Positions 40,887 through 49,531 of a stretch of DNA of 64,000 nucleotides are shown in pieces (position 1 is the first letter of the stretch; every line of letters starts with the position of its first letter). Under the pieces are notes generated by a model. That model was not told the origin of the DNA. It did not search any database and was given only the letters and a program-made list of their open reading frames with translations. The stretch covers positions 46,904-110,903 of the forward strand of contig NZ_BJYX01000015.1 of the NCBI RefSeq assembly GCF_007991735.1, written 5' to 3'. The position numbers and the translations under genes are program-made. This DNA is from Terrabacter aerolatus. GTDB lineage: Bacteria; Actinomycetota; Actinomycetes; Actinomycetales; Dermatophilaceae.

Positions 40887-42125
40887 ATGTCGACACAGGA
40901 AGCGGTGCGCCACGTCGAGGGCGAGGTGCGCGAGCTGATCCGCCGTTCGGGTCTCGACCCGGCGAGCGACACCAAGGCCGTGCGGCGACTCGTGCAGGAC
41001 GCCGTGCAGGACTATGACGAGCGGTCGCTGCACGGGGGACTGCCGTCGCTCGGTGACACCCGCGTGGCCGTGCACTCGATCCTTGCCGTGGTGGCCGGCT
41101 ACGGACCGCTCCAGCAGTACTTCGACGACCCCAAGGTCGAGGAGATCTGGATCAACGAACCCTCGAAGGTGTTCGTCGCCCGCGGTGGCATCGCCGAGCT
41201 GACCCCGACCATCCTGACAGCCGACGAGGTGCGCGACCTCGTCGAACGCATGCTCAAGAGCAGCGGTCGCCGCGTCGACCTCAGCAGCCCCTTCGTGGAC
41301 GCCACCCTGGCTGACGGCTCGCGACTGCACGTCGTCATCCCCGACATCAGCCGGACCCACTGGCAGGTCAACGTCAGGAAGTTCGTCGTCAAGGCCGACC
41401 ACCTCGACGACCTCGTCCGGCTGGGCACGATGCCGAGACAGGCGGCGACGTTCCTGGAGGCCGCGGTCGCGAGCGGGCTCAACGTGCTCGTCGCCGGGGG
41501 CACCCAGGCAGGCAAGACGACGCTCCTCAACTGTCTCGCGGCAGCCGTCCCGCCGCGCGAGCGCATCGTCACGTGCGAGGAGGTCTTCGAGCTGAAGATC
41601 CCCCAACGCGACGTAGCGGCGATGCAATGCCGCCAGCCGAGCCTCGAGGGAACGGGGGAGGTGCCGCTGCGACGACTCGTCAAGGAGGCGCTACGCATGC
41701 GTCCGTCGCGAATCATCGTGGGGGAGGTGCGCCAGGAGGAAAGTCTCGACCTGCTCATCGCCCTCAACAGTGGCGTTCCCGGCATGTGCACGGTGCACGC
41801 CAACAGTGCCCGAGAGGCGGTCACCAAGATGTGCACGTTGCCCCTGCTTGCGGGTGAGAACGTCTCGAGCCGGTTTGTCGTACCCACCGTCGCGGCTGCC
41901 GTCGACGTCGTCGTCCACGTCGCACTCGAGCGGGACGGCGTCCGGCGGGTGCGCGAGATCGTCGCCGTCCCGGGACGTGCCGAGGGCGACGTCATCGAGA
42001 TCGCCGACCTCTTCGTCACCCGCGAGGGGGAGCTTCGTCGAGCCGACGGGTTCCCGCCGCACCGCGAGGCCTTCGAGCGGGCGGGCTACGACGTGGCCGC
42101 CCTTCTCGCCCGGGTGGATCCATGA
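40887..42125 (+). CDS. tadA: CpaF/TadA-type pilus assembly ATPase
   Basis: This is a GspE-superfamily secretion ATPase of 412 residues that powers Tad pilus assembly at the inner face of the membrane. Walker A reads GGTQAGKTT (Gln replacing the usual Ser/Gly), CEEVFELKIPQRD is the Asp/Glu box, RIIVGEVRQEESLDLLIALNSGVPG the Walker B and flanking region, and CTVHANSAREA the His box. The ATG at 40887 starts the helical N-domain; upstream codons are non-protein. It overlaps tadB by four bases. A TadZ/CpaE-like gene, which often precedes it, is absent. Confidence 0.9.
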   Translation: MSTQEAVRHVEGEVRELIRRSGLDPASDTKAVRRLVQDAVQDYDERSLHGGLPSLGDTRVAVHSILAVVAGYGPLQQYFDDPKVEEIWINEPSKVFVARGGIAELTPTILTADEVRDLVERMLKSSGRRVDLSSPFVDATLADGSRLHVVIPDISRTHWQVNVRKFVVKADHLDDLVRLGTMPRQAATFLEAAVASGLNVLVAGGTQAGKTTLLNCLAAAVPPRERIVTCEEVFELKIPQRDVAAMQCRQPSLEGTGEVPLRRLVKEALRMRPSRIIVGEVRQEESLDLLIALNSGVPGMCTVHANSAREAVTKMCTLPLLAGENVSSRFVVPTVAAAVDVVVHVALERDGVRRVREIVAVPGRAEGDVIEIADLFVTREGELRRADGFPPHREAFERAGYDVAALLARVDP

Positions 42126-42991
42126 TCTCGCCGTTGTTCGTCGGGCTCCTCTTCGCCGCTGGCGTCTTCTTCGTCTACTGGTCGTTCTGGCCCCAGGAGG
42201 CTGGGCCGCGGCGGCCCAGGCAGGACGGGTTCCTCGTCGAGCTGCGCGACCACCTCAACCAGGCCGGCTACGCCTCGGTGACCCCCGGCAACGTCATCGT
42301 CGGTTCCCTCGTGCTGCTCGTCGTCGCCTTCGTCATGGTCCTCGCGGTGACCCGGGTCGTGCCGATCGCCGTGTGCTTCAGCCTCATGGCGGGAGCCCTT
42401 CCGCTGTCTCTCGTGCGCATGCGAGCGCGCAAGCGCCGCAACAAGCTTCGCGATCTCTGGCCCGACGTCGTCGACAACATCACGTCCGGGGTGCGCGCCG
42501 GGCTGGCGCTGCCGGAGGCGCTCTCGCAGCTGGCCGTGCGTGGCCCGGCAGAGCTGCGGCCGGCCTTCGCCGCCTTCGCCGAGGACTACCGGACGACCGG
42601 CCGATTCCAGGACTGCCTCGATCGGCTCAAGGACCGGCTCAGCGACCCGGTGGGTGACCGGATCGTCGAGTCCCTCCGGATCGCCCGGGAGGTCGGAGGC
42701 AGTGACCTCGGCAGGCTCCTTCGCACCCTCTCGTCCTTCCTGCGCGAGGACGCCCGCACCCGGTCCGAGCTCGAGACGCGACAGAGCTGGACGGTCAACG
42801 CGGCAAGGCTGGCAGCCGGTGCGCCCTGGGTCGTCCTCGGTCTGCTCGCCCTCAACGGCGGCTCCCTCGCTGCCTACTCCTCGCCGACGGGCTGGGCCGT
42901 CCTGGCGATCGGTGCAGGGCTGTGCGTCGTCGCCTACCGCGCGATGATCTGGATCGGCCGTCTGCCCGAGGAAGAGCGGGTCCTGCGGTGA
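42122..42991 (+). CDS. tadB: TadB-like inner-membrane platform protein (T2SS F domain)
   Basis: This is a 289-residue protein with an N-terminal span, two further spans at ~55-95 and the T2SSF domain (~110-250; WPDVVDNITSGVRAGLALPEALSQL) followed by C-terminal spans. It forms the Tad platform with TadC. The ATG lies within the ATGA overlap with the ATPase gene, and its own stop overlaps the next GTG (GTGA), so the genes are translationally coupled. Length and order match actinobacterial Tad operons. Confidence 0.9.
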   Translation: MISPLFVGLLFAAGVFFVYWSFWPQEAGPRRPRQDGFLVELRDHLNQAGYASVTPGNVIVGSLVLLVVAFVMVLAVTRVVPIAVCFSLMAGALPLSLVRMRARKRRNKLRDLWPDVVDNITSGVRAGLALPEALSQLAVRGPAELRPAFAAFAEDYRTTGRFQDCLDRLKDRLSDPVGDRIVESLRIAREVGGSDLGRLLRTLSSFLREDARTRSELETRQSWTVNAARLAAGAPWVVLGLLALNGGSLAAYSSPTGWAVLAIGAGLCVVAYRAMIWIGRLPEEERVLR

Positions 42992-43965
42992 ACGCCGTGA
43001 ACGCCCGTCTGACCGGCCTTCTGGGCGCAGGCTGGTCCTGGGTGGGAGCGTGCGCCGGCGTGCTGCTCCTCGCCGGTCTGGCGCTCGTCGTCGCGGGACT
43101 CCCGGCGAACCGACGACCCACTCTCGACGACCGTCTGGAGCCCTATCTGCGGGACACACCCCGACCGTCGACGTTGCTCGCCCGCCCGGCCCCACCGCGA
43201 GGTCCCTTCGGCTTCGGCGAGCTCTTGGCCCCCTACGTCGCCAGGCTCGGTGCCGGTGTGGGTTCCGTGCTCGGTGGGGCGTCCTCGGTGGAGCGTCGAC
43301 AGCTGCGGGCGGGGCAACCTGCGGACGTCGACCGGTTCCGGGCCGAGCAGGTCCTGTCCGGCGCCGTCGGGGCGCTCGCCGGTCTGGCGTTCACCGCTCT
43401 CGTGGCCGTGGCCCAACGTCGTTTCCCGGTGCCCGTCCTCGTCTCGATGGTGATCGTCGGGGGCCTCGGCGGGATCGCCGGTCGCGACTACCTCCTGACC
43501 CGGGCCGCGACCCGTCGGGAGGCACGCATGCTGACCGAGTTCCCCACCGTGGCCGAGCTGCTGGCGCTGGCCGTCAGCGCCGGCGAGGGCGCCGTCGGTG
43601 CCCTGGAGCGGGTCTGCCGCCTGTCGCACGGCGAGCTCTCCGACGAGCTGCGGCGGTGCCTGGCCGATGCGCGCGCCGGGGCGAACCTGCCGACGGCACT
43701 GCAAGGGCTGGCCGACCGGACCGGCCTGATGAGCCTGACCCGGTTCGTCGACGGCATCGTCGTGGCAGTCGAGCGCGGGACACCTCTCGCCGAGGTCCTG
43801 CGGGCACAGGCACAGGACGTCCGCGAGGACGGCCGCCGCACGCTCTTGGAGGAGGGCGGCAAGAAGGAGATCTACATGATGGTCCCCATCGTCTTCCTGA
43901 CCCTGCCCGTGACCGTGCTCTTCGCGCTCTACCCGGGCCTCAGCTTCCTGCACCTCAAGCTCTGA
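42988..43965 (+). CDS. tadC: TadC-like inner-membrane platform protein (T2SS F domain)
   Basis: This is a 325-residue second T2SSF protein. Spans are at ~12-32, ~145-185 and ~300-320; the F domain includes EFPTVAELLALAVSAGEGAVGALERVC and later RTLLEEGGKKEIYMMVPIVFLTLPVTVLFALYPG, the conserved C-terminal end of TadC. The GTG overlaps the tadB stop by four bases. It partners TadB in the platform that extrudes the pilus. Confidence 0.9.
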   Translation: MNAVNARLTGLLGAGWSWVGACAGVLLLAGLALVVAGLPANRRPTLDDRLEPYLRDTPRPSTLLARPAPPRGPFGFGELLAPYVARLGAGVGSVLGGASSVERRQLRAGQPADVDRFRAEQVLSGAVGALAGLAFTALVAVAQRRFPVPVLVSMVIVGGLGGIAGRDYLLTRAATRREARMLTEFPTVAELLALAVSAGEGAVGALERVCRLSHGELSDELRRCLADARAGANLPTALQGLADRTGLMSLTRFVDGIVVAVERGTPLAEVLRAQAQDVREDGRRTLLEEGGKKEIYMMVPIVFLTLPVTVLFALYPGLSFLHLKL

Positions 43966-44027
43966 CGAACGGTTTCTCCGGACGTCGCACACCGCATCGC
44001 CCGCAACACCAGACAGGGAGAAAGAGA

Positions 44028-44243
44028 ATGAACCACATCATCACCAGACAGGCCCGCGCCCGAGCAGCACTGGTCGCCGCCGTCTCCCGCCGCATCCCGG
44101 GACCCCGCGACCGCGGCGACGTGCCGGGCTGGGTGCTCATCACGATCATGACGGCCGGACTCGTCACCGCGCTGTGGGCCATCGCCGGGCCGCAGCTCGG
44201 GCAGCTCTTCAGCGACGCCATCTCCAACGTCAAGGGCCCGTGA
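44028..44243 (+). CDS. Small Flp-like pilin
   Basis: This is a 71-residue protein with a basic N-terminus, then DVPGWVLITIMTAGLVTALWAIAGPQLGQLFSDAIS, a single hydrophobic helix typical of small pilins in actinobacterial Tad operons. It is the best candidate for the major pilus subunit. The position after tadC and the ribosome site GGGAGAAAGAG support it. The classical G|xxxxEY cleavage motif is not seen, so processing is uncertain, and no prepilin peptidase gene is in the window. Confidence 0.7.
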   Translation: MNHIITRQARARAALVAAVSRRIPGPRDRGDVPGWVLITIMTAGLVTALWAIAGPQLGQLFSDAISNVKGP

Positions 44244-44773
44244 GGCTCGAAGGCCCGGCGATGGTCCCTTCCCCGGAACGCCTCCTGTGTCGGGTGCAGA
44301 GACGATCGGATGCGTCGGCGCGGCCGGCATCCCCGCGACCTCGGGCTGTTGCCCGAGGGCGACACCCAGGGGCACCCGATCACGAGCAGGGTTCTGCGGT
44401 CGCCGAGTTCGTCATGGTGGCGGCCCTCCTGCTCTTCGTCGCCATGGCCGTCTTCCAGCTGGGGCTCGCCCTCTACGTCCGCAACACCCTGATCTCGGCC
44501 GCCTCGGAGGGGGCGCGCTACGGCGCCCGCGCGGACGCGCAGCCAGAGGACGGGGTGGACCGCACCCGGGCACTGATCACCTCCGCCCTGAGCGCGTCGT
44601 TCGCCCAGGACGTCAGCGCCGCGCGCTCCGTGACCGGCTCGGGGGTGCGGGTCGTCGAGGTGCGGGTCACGGCCCCCCTGCCGGTGGTCGGACCGATCGG
44701 ACCGTCCGGCGCACTCACCGTGTCGGGGCGCGCGTTCAGCGAGGAACAGGTCGTCTCGGGAGCGGACTCGTGA
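44240..44773 (+). CDS. TadE-like pseudopilin
   Basis: This is a 177-residue protein with a basic, disordered N-terminus (~60 residues) followed by EQGSAVAEFVMVAALLLFVAMAVFQLGLALYVRNTLISAASEGARYGA, the TadE signature including the glutamate at +5 of the cleavage site and the AAxEGARYGA end. The GTG start overlaps the Flp-like stop by four bases, the same coupling as elsewhere in this operon. An internal ATG at 44261 is an alternative start. TadE proteins are minor, pilus-associated pseudopilins. Confidence 0.8.
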   Translation: MRLEGPAMVPSPERLLCRVQRRSDASARPASPRPRAVARGRHPGAPDHEQGSAVAEFVMVAALLLFVAMAVFQLGLALYVRNTLISAASEGARYGARADAQPEDGVDRTRALITSALSASFAQDVSAARSVTGSGVRVVEVRVTAPLPVVGPIGPSGALTVSGRAFSEEQVVSGADS

Positions 44774-45267
44774 CGCCCCACGATGTCATCCGGGCCGCTG
44801 TCCGCCGCCGCGCCGCAGGCAGCACTGGCGCACGCGGCCCGGCATCCCCGGACGAGGGTCGAGCGATCCTCGAGTTCATCTTCCTCGGCATCCTGCTCCT
44901 GTTGCCGCTGACCTACCTCGTGCTCACCGCCGCACGCCTGCAGGCCGCCTCCTTCTCCGCCTCACTCGCCGGTCGCGAGGCCGGTCGCGCGTTCGTCACC
45001 GCGCCCTCGGACGATCAGGGATTCGCCCGTGCGCGCGCTGCGGCATCCCTGGCCTTCTCCGACTTCGCCTTCGACGACGACACGGCGGACGTCCGCGTCG
45101 CCTGCGACGGCTCACCGTGCCTGCGGCCCGACGGGTCGGTGACCTCGACGGCGACCATCGCGGTGCGGCTGCCGCTCGTGCCCGACTTCATCGCGGCCCA
45201 CGTGCCCGCCTCCGTGACCATCTCCTCGACCCACGTCGCGTCGGTCGACAGGTTCGTGGCGCGATGA
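44770..45267 (+). CDS. TadE/TadF-like pseudopilin
   Basis: This is a 165-residue protein with the N-terminal pilin-like helix DEGRAILEFIFLGILLLLPLTYLVLTAARLQAASFSASLAGREAGRAF and an extracytoplasmic part with two cysteines (CDGSPC). Its GTG overlaps the preceding TadE stop (GTGA). It is probably a second minor subunit; the split of TadE and TadF names is by order only. Confidence 0.75.
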   Translation: MTPHDVIRAAVRRRAAGSTGARGPASPDEGRAILEFIFLGILLLLPLTYLVLTAARLQAASFSASLAGREAGRAFVTAPSDDQGFARARAAASLAFSDFAFDDDTADVRVACDGSPCLRPDGSVTSTATIAVRLPLVPDFIAAHVPASVTISSTHVASVDRFVAR

Positions 45268-45821
45268 CCGTCCGGCACCGGAGCAGGTATGCCGCCAGCC
45301 CCCGTGCGCTCGCGGCCGCACTCCTCTCGCGGTGGGCGGCCACGACGGGCCGTCGCCGGCCGCTGCGGCCCCGCGGCGACCGGCCCGCTGACGAGGGCCA
45401 GATCGGGGTGCTCGCTCTGGGGCTGTTCGTCCTCGTCACCCTGCTCGTGCTCGGGGCCGTCGACGTCACGGCCGCGCAGCTGGCTCGCATGCGACTGCTC
45501 GACGCAGCCGACTCGGCGGCCCTCGACGCCGCTGACGCGCTGGACGAGCGGGCGGCCTACGAGAGAGGGGTGCTCGAGCAGCTCGCCCTCACCGATGAGT
45601 CCGTCGCTGCCGCGGCCGAGGCGCACCTGTCCCGCACCCCGATGCCTCCCGGCATCACGTCGTGGTCCGTCGTCCCGGACACGGGGACGAGAGACGGAGC
45701 GACGGCCGTGGTGACGGTCCGGGGCACGGCGACCCTCCCGATGAGCGGCTGGGTGCTCGAGTCGCTCGGCGGCAGCGTCACGATCACCGTGACCTCGCGG
45801 GCGCGTGCTCCCTTGACCTGA
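45264..45821 (+). CDS. TadG-like/Rv3657c-like Tad-locus membrane protein
   Basis: This is a 185-residue protein. A basic N-terminus precedes DEGQIGVLALGLFVLVTLLVLGAVDVTAAQLARMRLLDAADSAALDAADAL, the pattern of 'helicase/secretion neighborhood TadE-like' proteins of Actinobacteria. The ATG overlaps the previous stop (ATGA). It ends the coupled run of tad genes. Confidence 0.75.
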   Translation: MTVRHRSRYAASPRALAAALLSRWAATTGRRRPLRPRGDRPADEGQIGVLALGLFVLVTLLVLGAVDVTAAQLARMRLLDAADSAALDAADALDERAAYERGVLEQLALTDESVAAAAEAHLSRTPMPPGITSWSVVPDTGTRDGATAVVTVRGTATLPMSGWVLESLGGSVTITVTSRARAPLT

Positions 45822-45985
45822 CGGCTCGCCGGTCTGATCGTCGCGCCGGCACGTCCTACCGCGATCCGGGCAGATCGTGCAAAACGGTCACCCTGCGCCC
45901 GAACCCGCACTACCGTCACCGTCAGACGCCCGCGCCGCCCAGCACGTCCAGGGCCAGGTGGCGCGAGCGTCGAGACAGGTAGTGG

Positions 45986-46010
45986 TGGCGCCGTCCGTCG
46001 GACGGCGCCA
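45986..46010 (+). terminator. Candidate terminator after the Tad operon
   Basis: TGGCGCCGTCCG and CGGACGGCGCCA pair almost without a loop, 165 bases after the last tad stop and 47 bases before the next ATG. It could instead be a 5' element of the next gene. Confidence 0.45.
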
Positions 46011-46056
46011 TCCGTACGTGCCGCGGTCACCGGCCGCGACGACCAGACAGGCAACC

Positions 46057-46515
46057 ATGCGCTCGTTCGTCACCAAGGCCCTCGTGGCCACCGCCGGCCT
46101 CGGCCTCGCCCTCGCCACCCCGATCGCCGCTGCGGGCTCCGCGCAGGCGCTGCCGCCCATCATGATCTCCAGGGTCCAGTACGACTCGCCCGGCCCCGAC
46201 AACGGCAGCAACGCCAGCCTCAACGCCGAGTACGTCGTCATCAAGAACACGACGCGCAGCAACCGGGTCCTCACCGGTTGGACCCTGCGTGACAAGACGG
46301 GCTACACCTACCGCTTCCCGAGCTTCACGCTCAGGGCCGGCGCCACGGTCACCGTGCACACGGGTCGCGGGACTGCCACGGCCACGCACCGCTACTACAA
46401 CAGGTCCTGGTACGTCTGGAACAACACGGGCGACACGGCATACCTCAGGAACGCCTCCGGCACGACGGTCGACACATGCACGTGGAAGGGGTCGGGCGCC
46501 GCGACCACCTGCTGA
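46057..46515 (+). CDS. Secreted lamin-tail-domain (LTD) protein
   Basis: This is a 152-residue secreted protein. A signal peptide runs to residue ~32 (ending GSAQALPPI). The mature part (MISRVQYDSPG...NAEYVVIKNTTRSNRVLTGWTLRDKTGYTYRFPSFTLRAGATVTVHTG...GDTAYLRNASGTTVDTCTWKG) is an LTD beta-sandwich, usually found attached to nucleases or as stand-alone exoproteins of unknown role. Two cysteines close the domain. It stands alone, 235 bases after the tad genes. Confidence 0.8.
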   Translation: MRSFVTKALVATAGLGLALATPIAAAGSAQALPPIMISRVQYDSPGPDNGSNASLNAEYVVIKNTTRSNRVLTGWTLRDKTGYTYRFPSFTLRAGATVTVHTGRGTATATHRYYNRSWYVWNNTGDTAYLRNASGTTVDTCTWKGSGAATTC

Positions 46516-46787
46516 CCTCGCGCGGTCAGGTCCCGGTGCGGCCCGCTCCGGGGCTCTGCCAGGGATGACGATTCCTGCTCGGGCGATCAGCGCGGCGCAT
46601 CCCGGTGCGTGGGCTCTGGGTGGGTCGATGTCCCATGAGGCCACGGCGCCTGAAACCGAGGCCACCAGCGAGCGGTCGGCTGACGCGGTCGGCGAGGCCC
46701 ACCTCCTCGCCGATGGCAACGTCATCACCGTTTGCACCGTCGAGCCCGATGCGGTTCTCGGGCGGTGTGCCCGTGGCGGACCTCGGC

Positions 46788-48008
46788 TCAGCGCGCGACC
46801 GGCCGCAGGAACGCCACGACCGCGTCGTCCCAGCGGAACATGTCGAAGTTCCACGACTCCGCGTGCAGCGCTCGGGGGAACTCCTTCAGCGTCACGAGCT
46901 TCGGGGCCGCGTCGCGCAGCTGCTCGGAGCCGGACACGGGCACGACCGGGTCGGCCGTCCCGTGCGTCACCAAGGTCGGCACCCTGAGCCAGCTCGTGTC
47001 GTCGAGGTAGTCGACGGCGGCCCAGTCGACGCCGTAGCGCAGTCCGGCGAGCTGCTCGCCCGTCCAGACGATGCTGCCCGGCAGGGAGAGGCCACCGGGC
47101 AGCGCCGAGCCGGCGCCGTTCGAGACCACCTGTGACAGCGACAGCATCGGGGCGTCGAGGAAGACCCGGCTGACCGCGCCGCGCCGCGACGAGTGCTCGA
47201 GGAACGAGGCGACGATGGCCCCGCCCATCGACTGACCGGCCAGCGCGACCCGTCGCAGACCGTGGGCCTGCGCCCAGGCCACGGCGGCGTCGAGGTCACG
47301 CCACTCGGTGGCGCCGTACTGCAGCCGCCCCGAGGGGTCGGCCGGCGCGCCCGCGTCGTTGCGGTAGCTGATGACGAGGGCCGCGAGCCCGGCCCGGTGG
47401 GCCGCCGCGACGAAGCGCAGGCCGTCCGCCCGGGTGCCGTTCTGGCCGTGCACGAAGATCGCGACCGCCGCGACGGAGGCCTTGGCCGGGACGAACCAGG
47501 CCGGCGCGCCGGCGATGGTGACGGTCCGGGACCGCAGGCCGAGGGTGCTCGCCGGGTCGCCGAGGTAGTAGGCCCGCTCCATGGCCACGCCCTGCCCGGC
47601 CTTGGGTGGGGCCCCCTTCACGAGGTCGAGAGGACGGGTCACGGTTCCGTCCGGGTTGACCGAGGCCGGACCCACGTGTCCCGTGCCCCCGGCCCATGCC
47701 AGCCCGTAGGAGGCCGGGGCCTCGAAGTTGCCGCCGGCGTCGGTCCCGCGCCGCAACGTGATGAGGTCGCCCTCGAGCGACACGACCCGGGCGTCGTCGA
47801 ACGCCGGAGTCGTCGTGCCGGGGGTCACGGCCAGCACCTCGGCGCCGATGCGCCCGGAGAGGTACCAGCCGCCTGCAAGGTGCGCTGCGACGACGAGGGT
47901 CAGGACGGCGGCCGCCCACCACCTCCAGTGGTGCGGGCGCCGGGGGGCGTCCTCGAGGAGGGTCCCGACCTCTATGCGGGGCCTGTCGGGCGCCGGCCTG
48001 ACGGTCAT
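46788..48008 (-). CDS. Membrane-anchored alpha/beta hydrolase
   Basis: This is a 406-residue protein. One span lies at ~28-48 after a short cytoplasmic tail, followed by an extracytoplasmic alpha/beta-hydrolase. The nucleophile elbow is GQSMGG (near residue 258), an earlier oxyanion-type HGQNG loop precedes it, and an Asp (GTADPVVP) and a His (ALHAESWNF) complete a likely triad. Its substrate is unknown; relatives are carboxylesterases or lipases. The ATG at 48008 has GGAGG nearby; the longer upstream reading runs antisense through prfB. About 270 bases beyond the stop hold no recognisable feature. Confidence 0.8.
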   Translation of the reverse strand: MTVRPAPDRPRIEVGTLLEDAPRRPHHWRWWAAAVLTLVVAAHLAGGWYLSGRIGAEVLAVTPGTTTPAFDDARVVSLEGDLITLRRGTDAGGNFEAPASYGLAWAGGTGHVGPASVNPDGTVTRPLDLVKGAPPKAGQGVAMERAYYLGDPASTLGLRSRTVTIAGAPAWFVPAKASVAAVAIFVHGQNGTRADGLRFVAAAHRAGLAALVISYRNDAGAPADPSGRLQYGATEWRDLDAAVAWAQAHGLRRVALAGQSMGGAIVASFLEHSSRRGAVSRVFLDAPMLSLSQVVSNGAGSALPGGLSLPGSIVWTGEQLAGLRYGVDWAAVDYLDDTSWLRVPTLVTHGTADPVVPVSGSEQLRDAAPKLVTLKEFPRALHAESWNFDMFRWDDAVVAFLRPVAR

Positions 48009-48217
48009 CGCGGGACCCCCTCCTGCGTTCGGTGCGCGGCAGCGGTGACGACGGACGCGCGGCCGTCCTCGTTCCATCGTCGCGCCGCCGGGGGTCGGGC
48101 GAAAGGGCCGAACGTCCCTGCGCCCACCGGCCCCACTCGCATCCGTGGGGGAGAGAGGGCCGCGACCCCTGCCGGCGGCTCGCGCAACGGCGTGCGCGGC
48201 GCGCCTCCGCGCTGCCG

Positions 48218-48223
48218 TAGGCT
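48218..48223 (+). promoter_or_regulatory. -10 box of a probable leaderless promoter (prfB)
   Basis: TAGGCT is followed by eight bases and the GTG of prfB, with no ribosome site. Confidence 0.5.
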
Positions 48224-48231
48224 GTTCGATC

Positions 48232-49344
48232 GTGGCTGTTGACTTCACGCAAGAGATCAAGGACCTGCGCGCGACGATGGATTCCGTGCGCGGGGTCACG
48301 AACCTCGACGAGCTCGCGCGCACCATCGACGAGCTCGAGCAGCAGGCCTCCGCCCCCGACCTGTGGGACGACCCCGACGCCGCGCAGCAGGTGACGAGCG
48401 CGCTGAGCCGCGCCAACTCCGAGCGCGACCGCGTGCTCGGCATGGACGCGCGCATCGAGGACCTCGAGACCCTCGTCGAGATGGGCCAGGAGGAGGGCGA
48501 CGCCGCCACCCTCGAGGAGGCCGAGCGCGACCTCGCCACCCTGAAGAAGGACGTGGGCGAGCTCGAGGTCCGCACCCTGCTGGCCGGGGAGTACGACGAG
48601 CGCGAGGCCGTCGTCACGATCCGCGCGGGAGCCGGTGGCGTCGACGCCGCCGACTTCGCCGAGATGCTCATGCGCATGTACCTCCGCTGGGCCGAGCGCC
48701 ACGGCTACCCGACGAAGGTCATGGACACCTCCTACGCCGAGGAGGCCGGGCTGAAGTCGGCCACCTTCGAGGTCAACGTGCCCTATGCCTTCGGCCACCT
48801 GTCGGTCGAGGCCGGCACCCACCGTCTCGTCCGGATCAGCCCGTTCGACAACCAGGGCCGTCGGCAGACGAGCTTCGCGGCCGTCGAGGTCATCCCGCTC
48901 ATCGAGAGCGACGACTCGGTCGACATCCCCGAGAACGAGCTGAAGATCGATGTCTTCCGCTCCAGCGGCCCCGGTGGCCAGAGCGTCAACACGACCGACT
49001 CGGCCGTGCGCATGACGCACCTCCCGACCGGCATCGTCGTGTCGATGCAGAACGAGAAGAGCCAGATCCAGAACCGCGCCGCCGCCCTGCGCGTGCTCCA
49101 GTCGCGACTGCTGCTGCAGCGCAAGGCGGAGGAGGCCGCGGTCAAGAAGGAGATGGCCGGCGACGTCAAGGCCAGCTGGGGCGACCAGATGCGCTCCTAC
49201 GTCCTCAACCCGTACCAGATGGTCAAGGACCTCCGCACCGAGTTCGAGACCGGCAACCCCAGCGCGGTCTTCGACGGCGACATCGACGGCTTCATCGAGG
49301 CCGGCATCCGCTGGCAGATCGGCCAGAACCGCCAGCAGGACTGA
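48232..49344 (+). CDS. prfB: Peptide chain release factor 2
   Basis: RF2 (370 residues) recognises UGA and UAA and triggers peptide release. The codon-reading tripeptide SPF is at 203-205 and the catalytic GGQ at 248-250 ([10 protein letters not shown]). The reading frame is continuous, so the +1 programmed frameshift of E. coli prfB is absent. The GTG start follows a -10-like TAGGCT directly. It heads the order prfB-ftsE-ftsX-M23-smpB, a conserved actinobacterial arrangement. Confidence 0.97.
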   Translation: MAVDFTQEIKDLRATMDSVRGVTNLDELARTIDELEQQASAPDLWDDPDAAQQVTSALSRANSERDRVLGMDARIEDLETLVEMGQEEGDAATLEEAERDLATLKKDVGELEVRTLLAGEYDEREAVVTIRAGAGGVDAADFAEMLMRMYLRWAERHGYPTKVMDTSYAEEAGLKSATFEVNVPYAFGHLSVEAGTHRLVRISPFDNQGRRQTSFAAVEVIPLIESDDSVDIPENELKIDVFRSSGPGGQSVNTTDSAVRMTHLPTGIVVSMQNEKSQIQNRAAALRVLQSRLLLQRKAEEAAVKKEMAGDVKASWGDQMRSYVLNPYQMVKDLRTEFETGNPSAVFDGDIDGFIEAGIRWQIGQNRQQD

Positions 49345-49531
49345 GCGGGCGCCGCGTCCGACGCGCTCTCCGCCGCCACGCCGGGGCCCGTGGGGTTCCG
49401 GGTGATTCGCCCCGGTGCACGTAGCCTCGTAGCGGTCCCGTGCACGACCACCGTCGTATGCCGGCACGTGCCCACCCAGCCCAGCCGCTGTCCCGCTGTC
49501 GCCCAGCCCAGTACGAGTCGAGGCCCGACGC

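Noticed and set aside
48232..48330. Programmed frameshift in prfB
   Set aside because: The gene is open from its GTG through SPF and GGQ; no in-frame UGA with a slippery site was found near codon 26.
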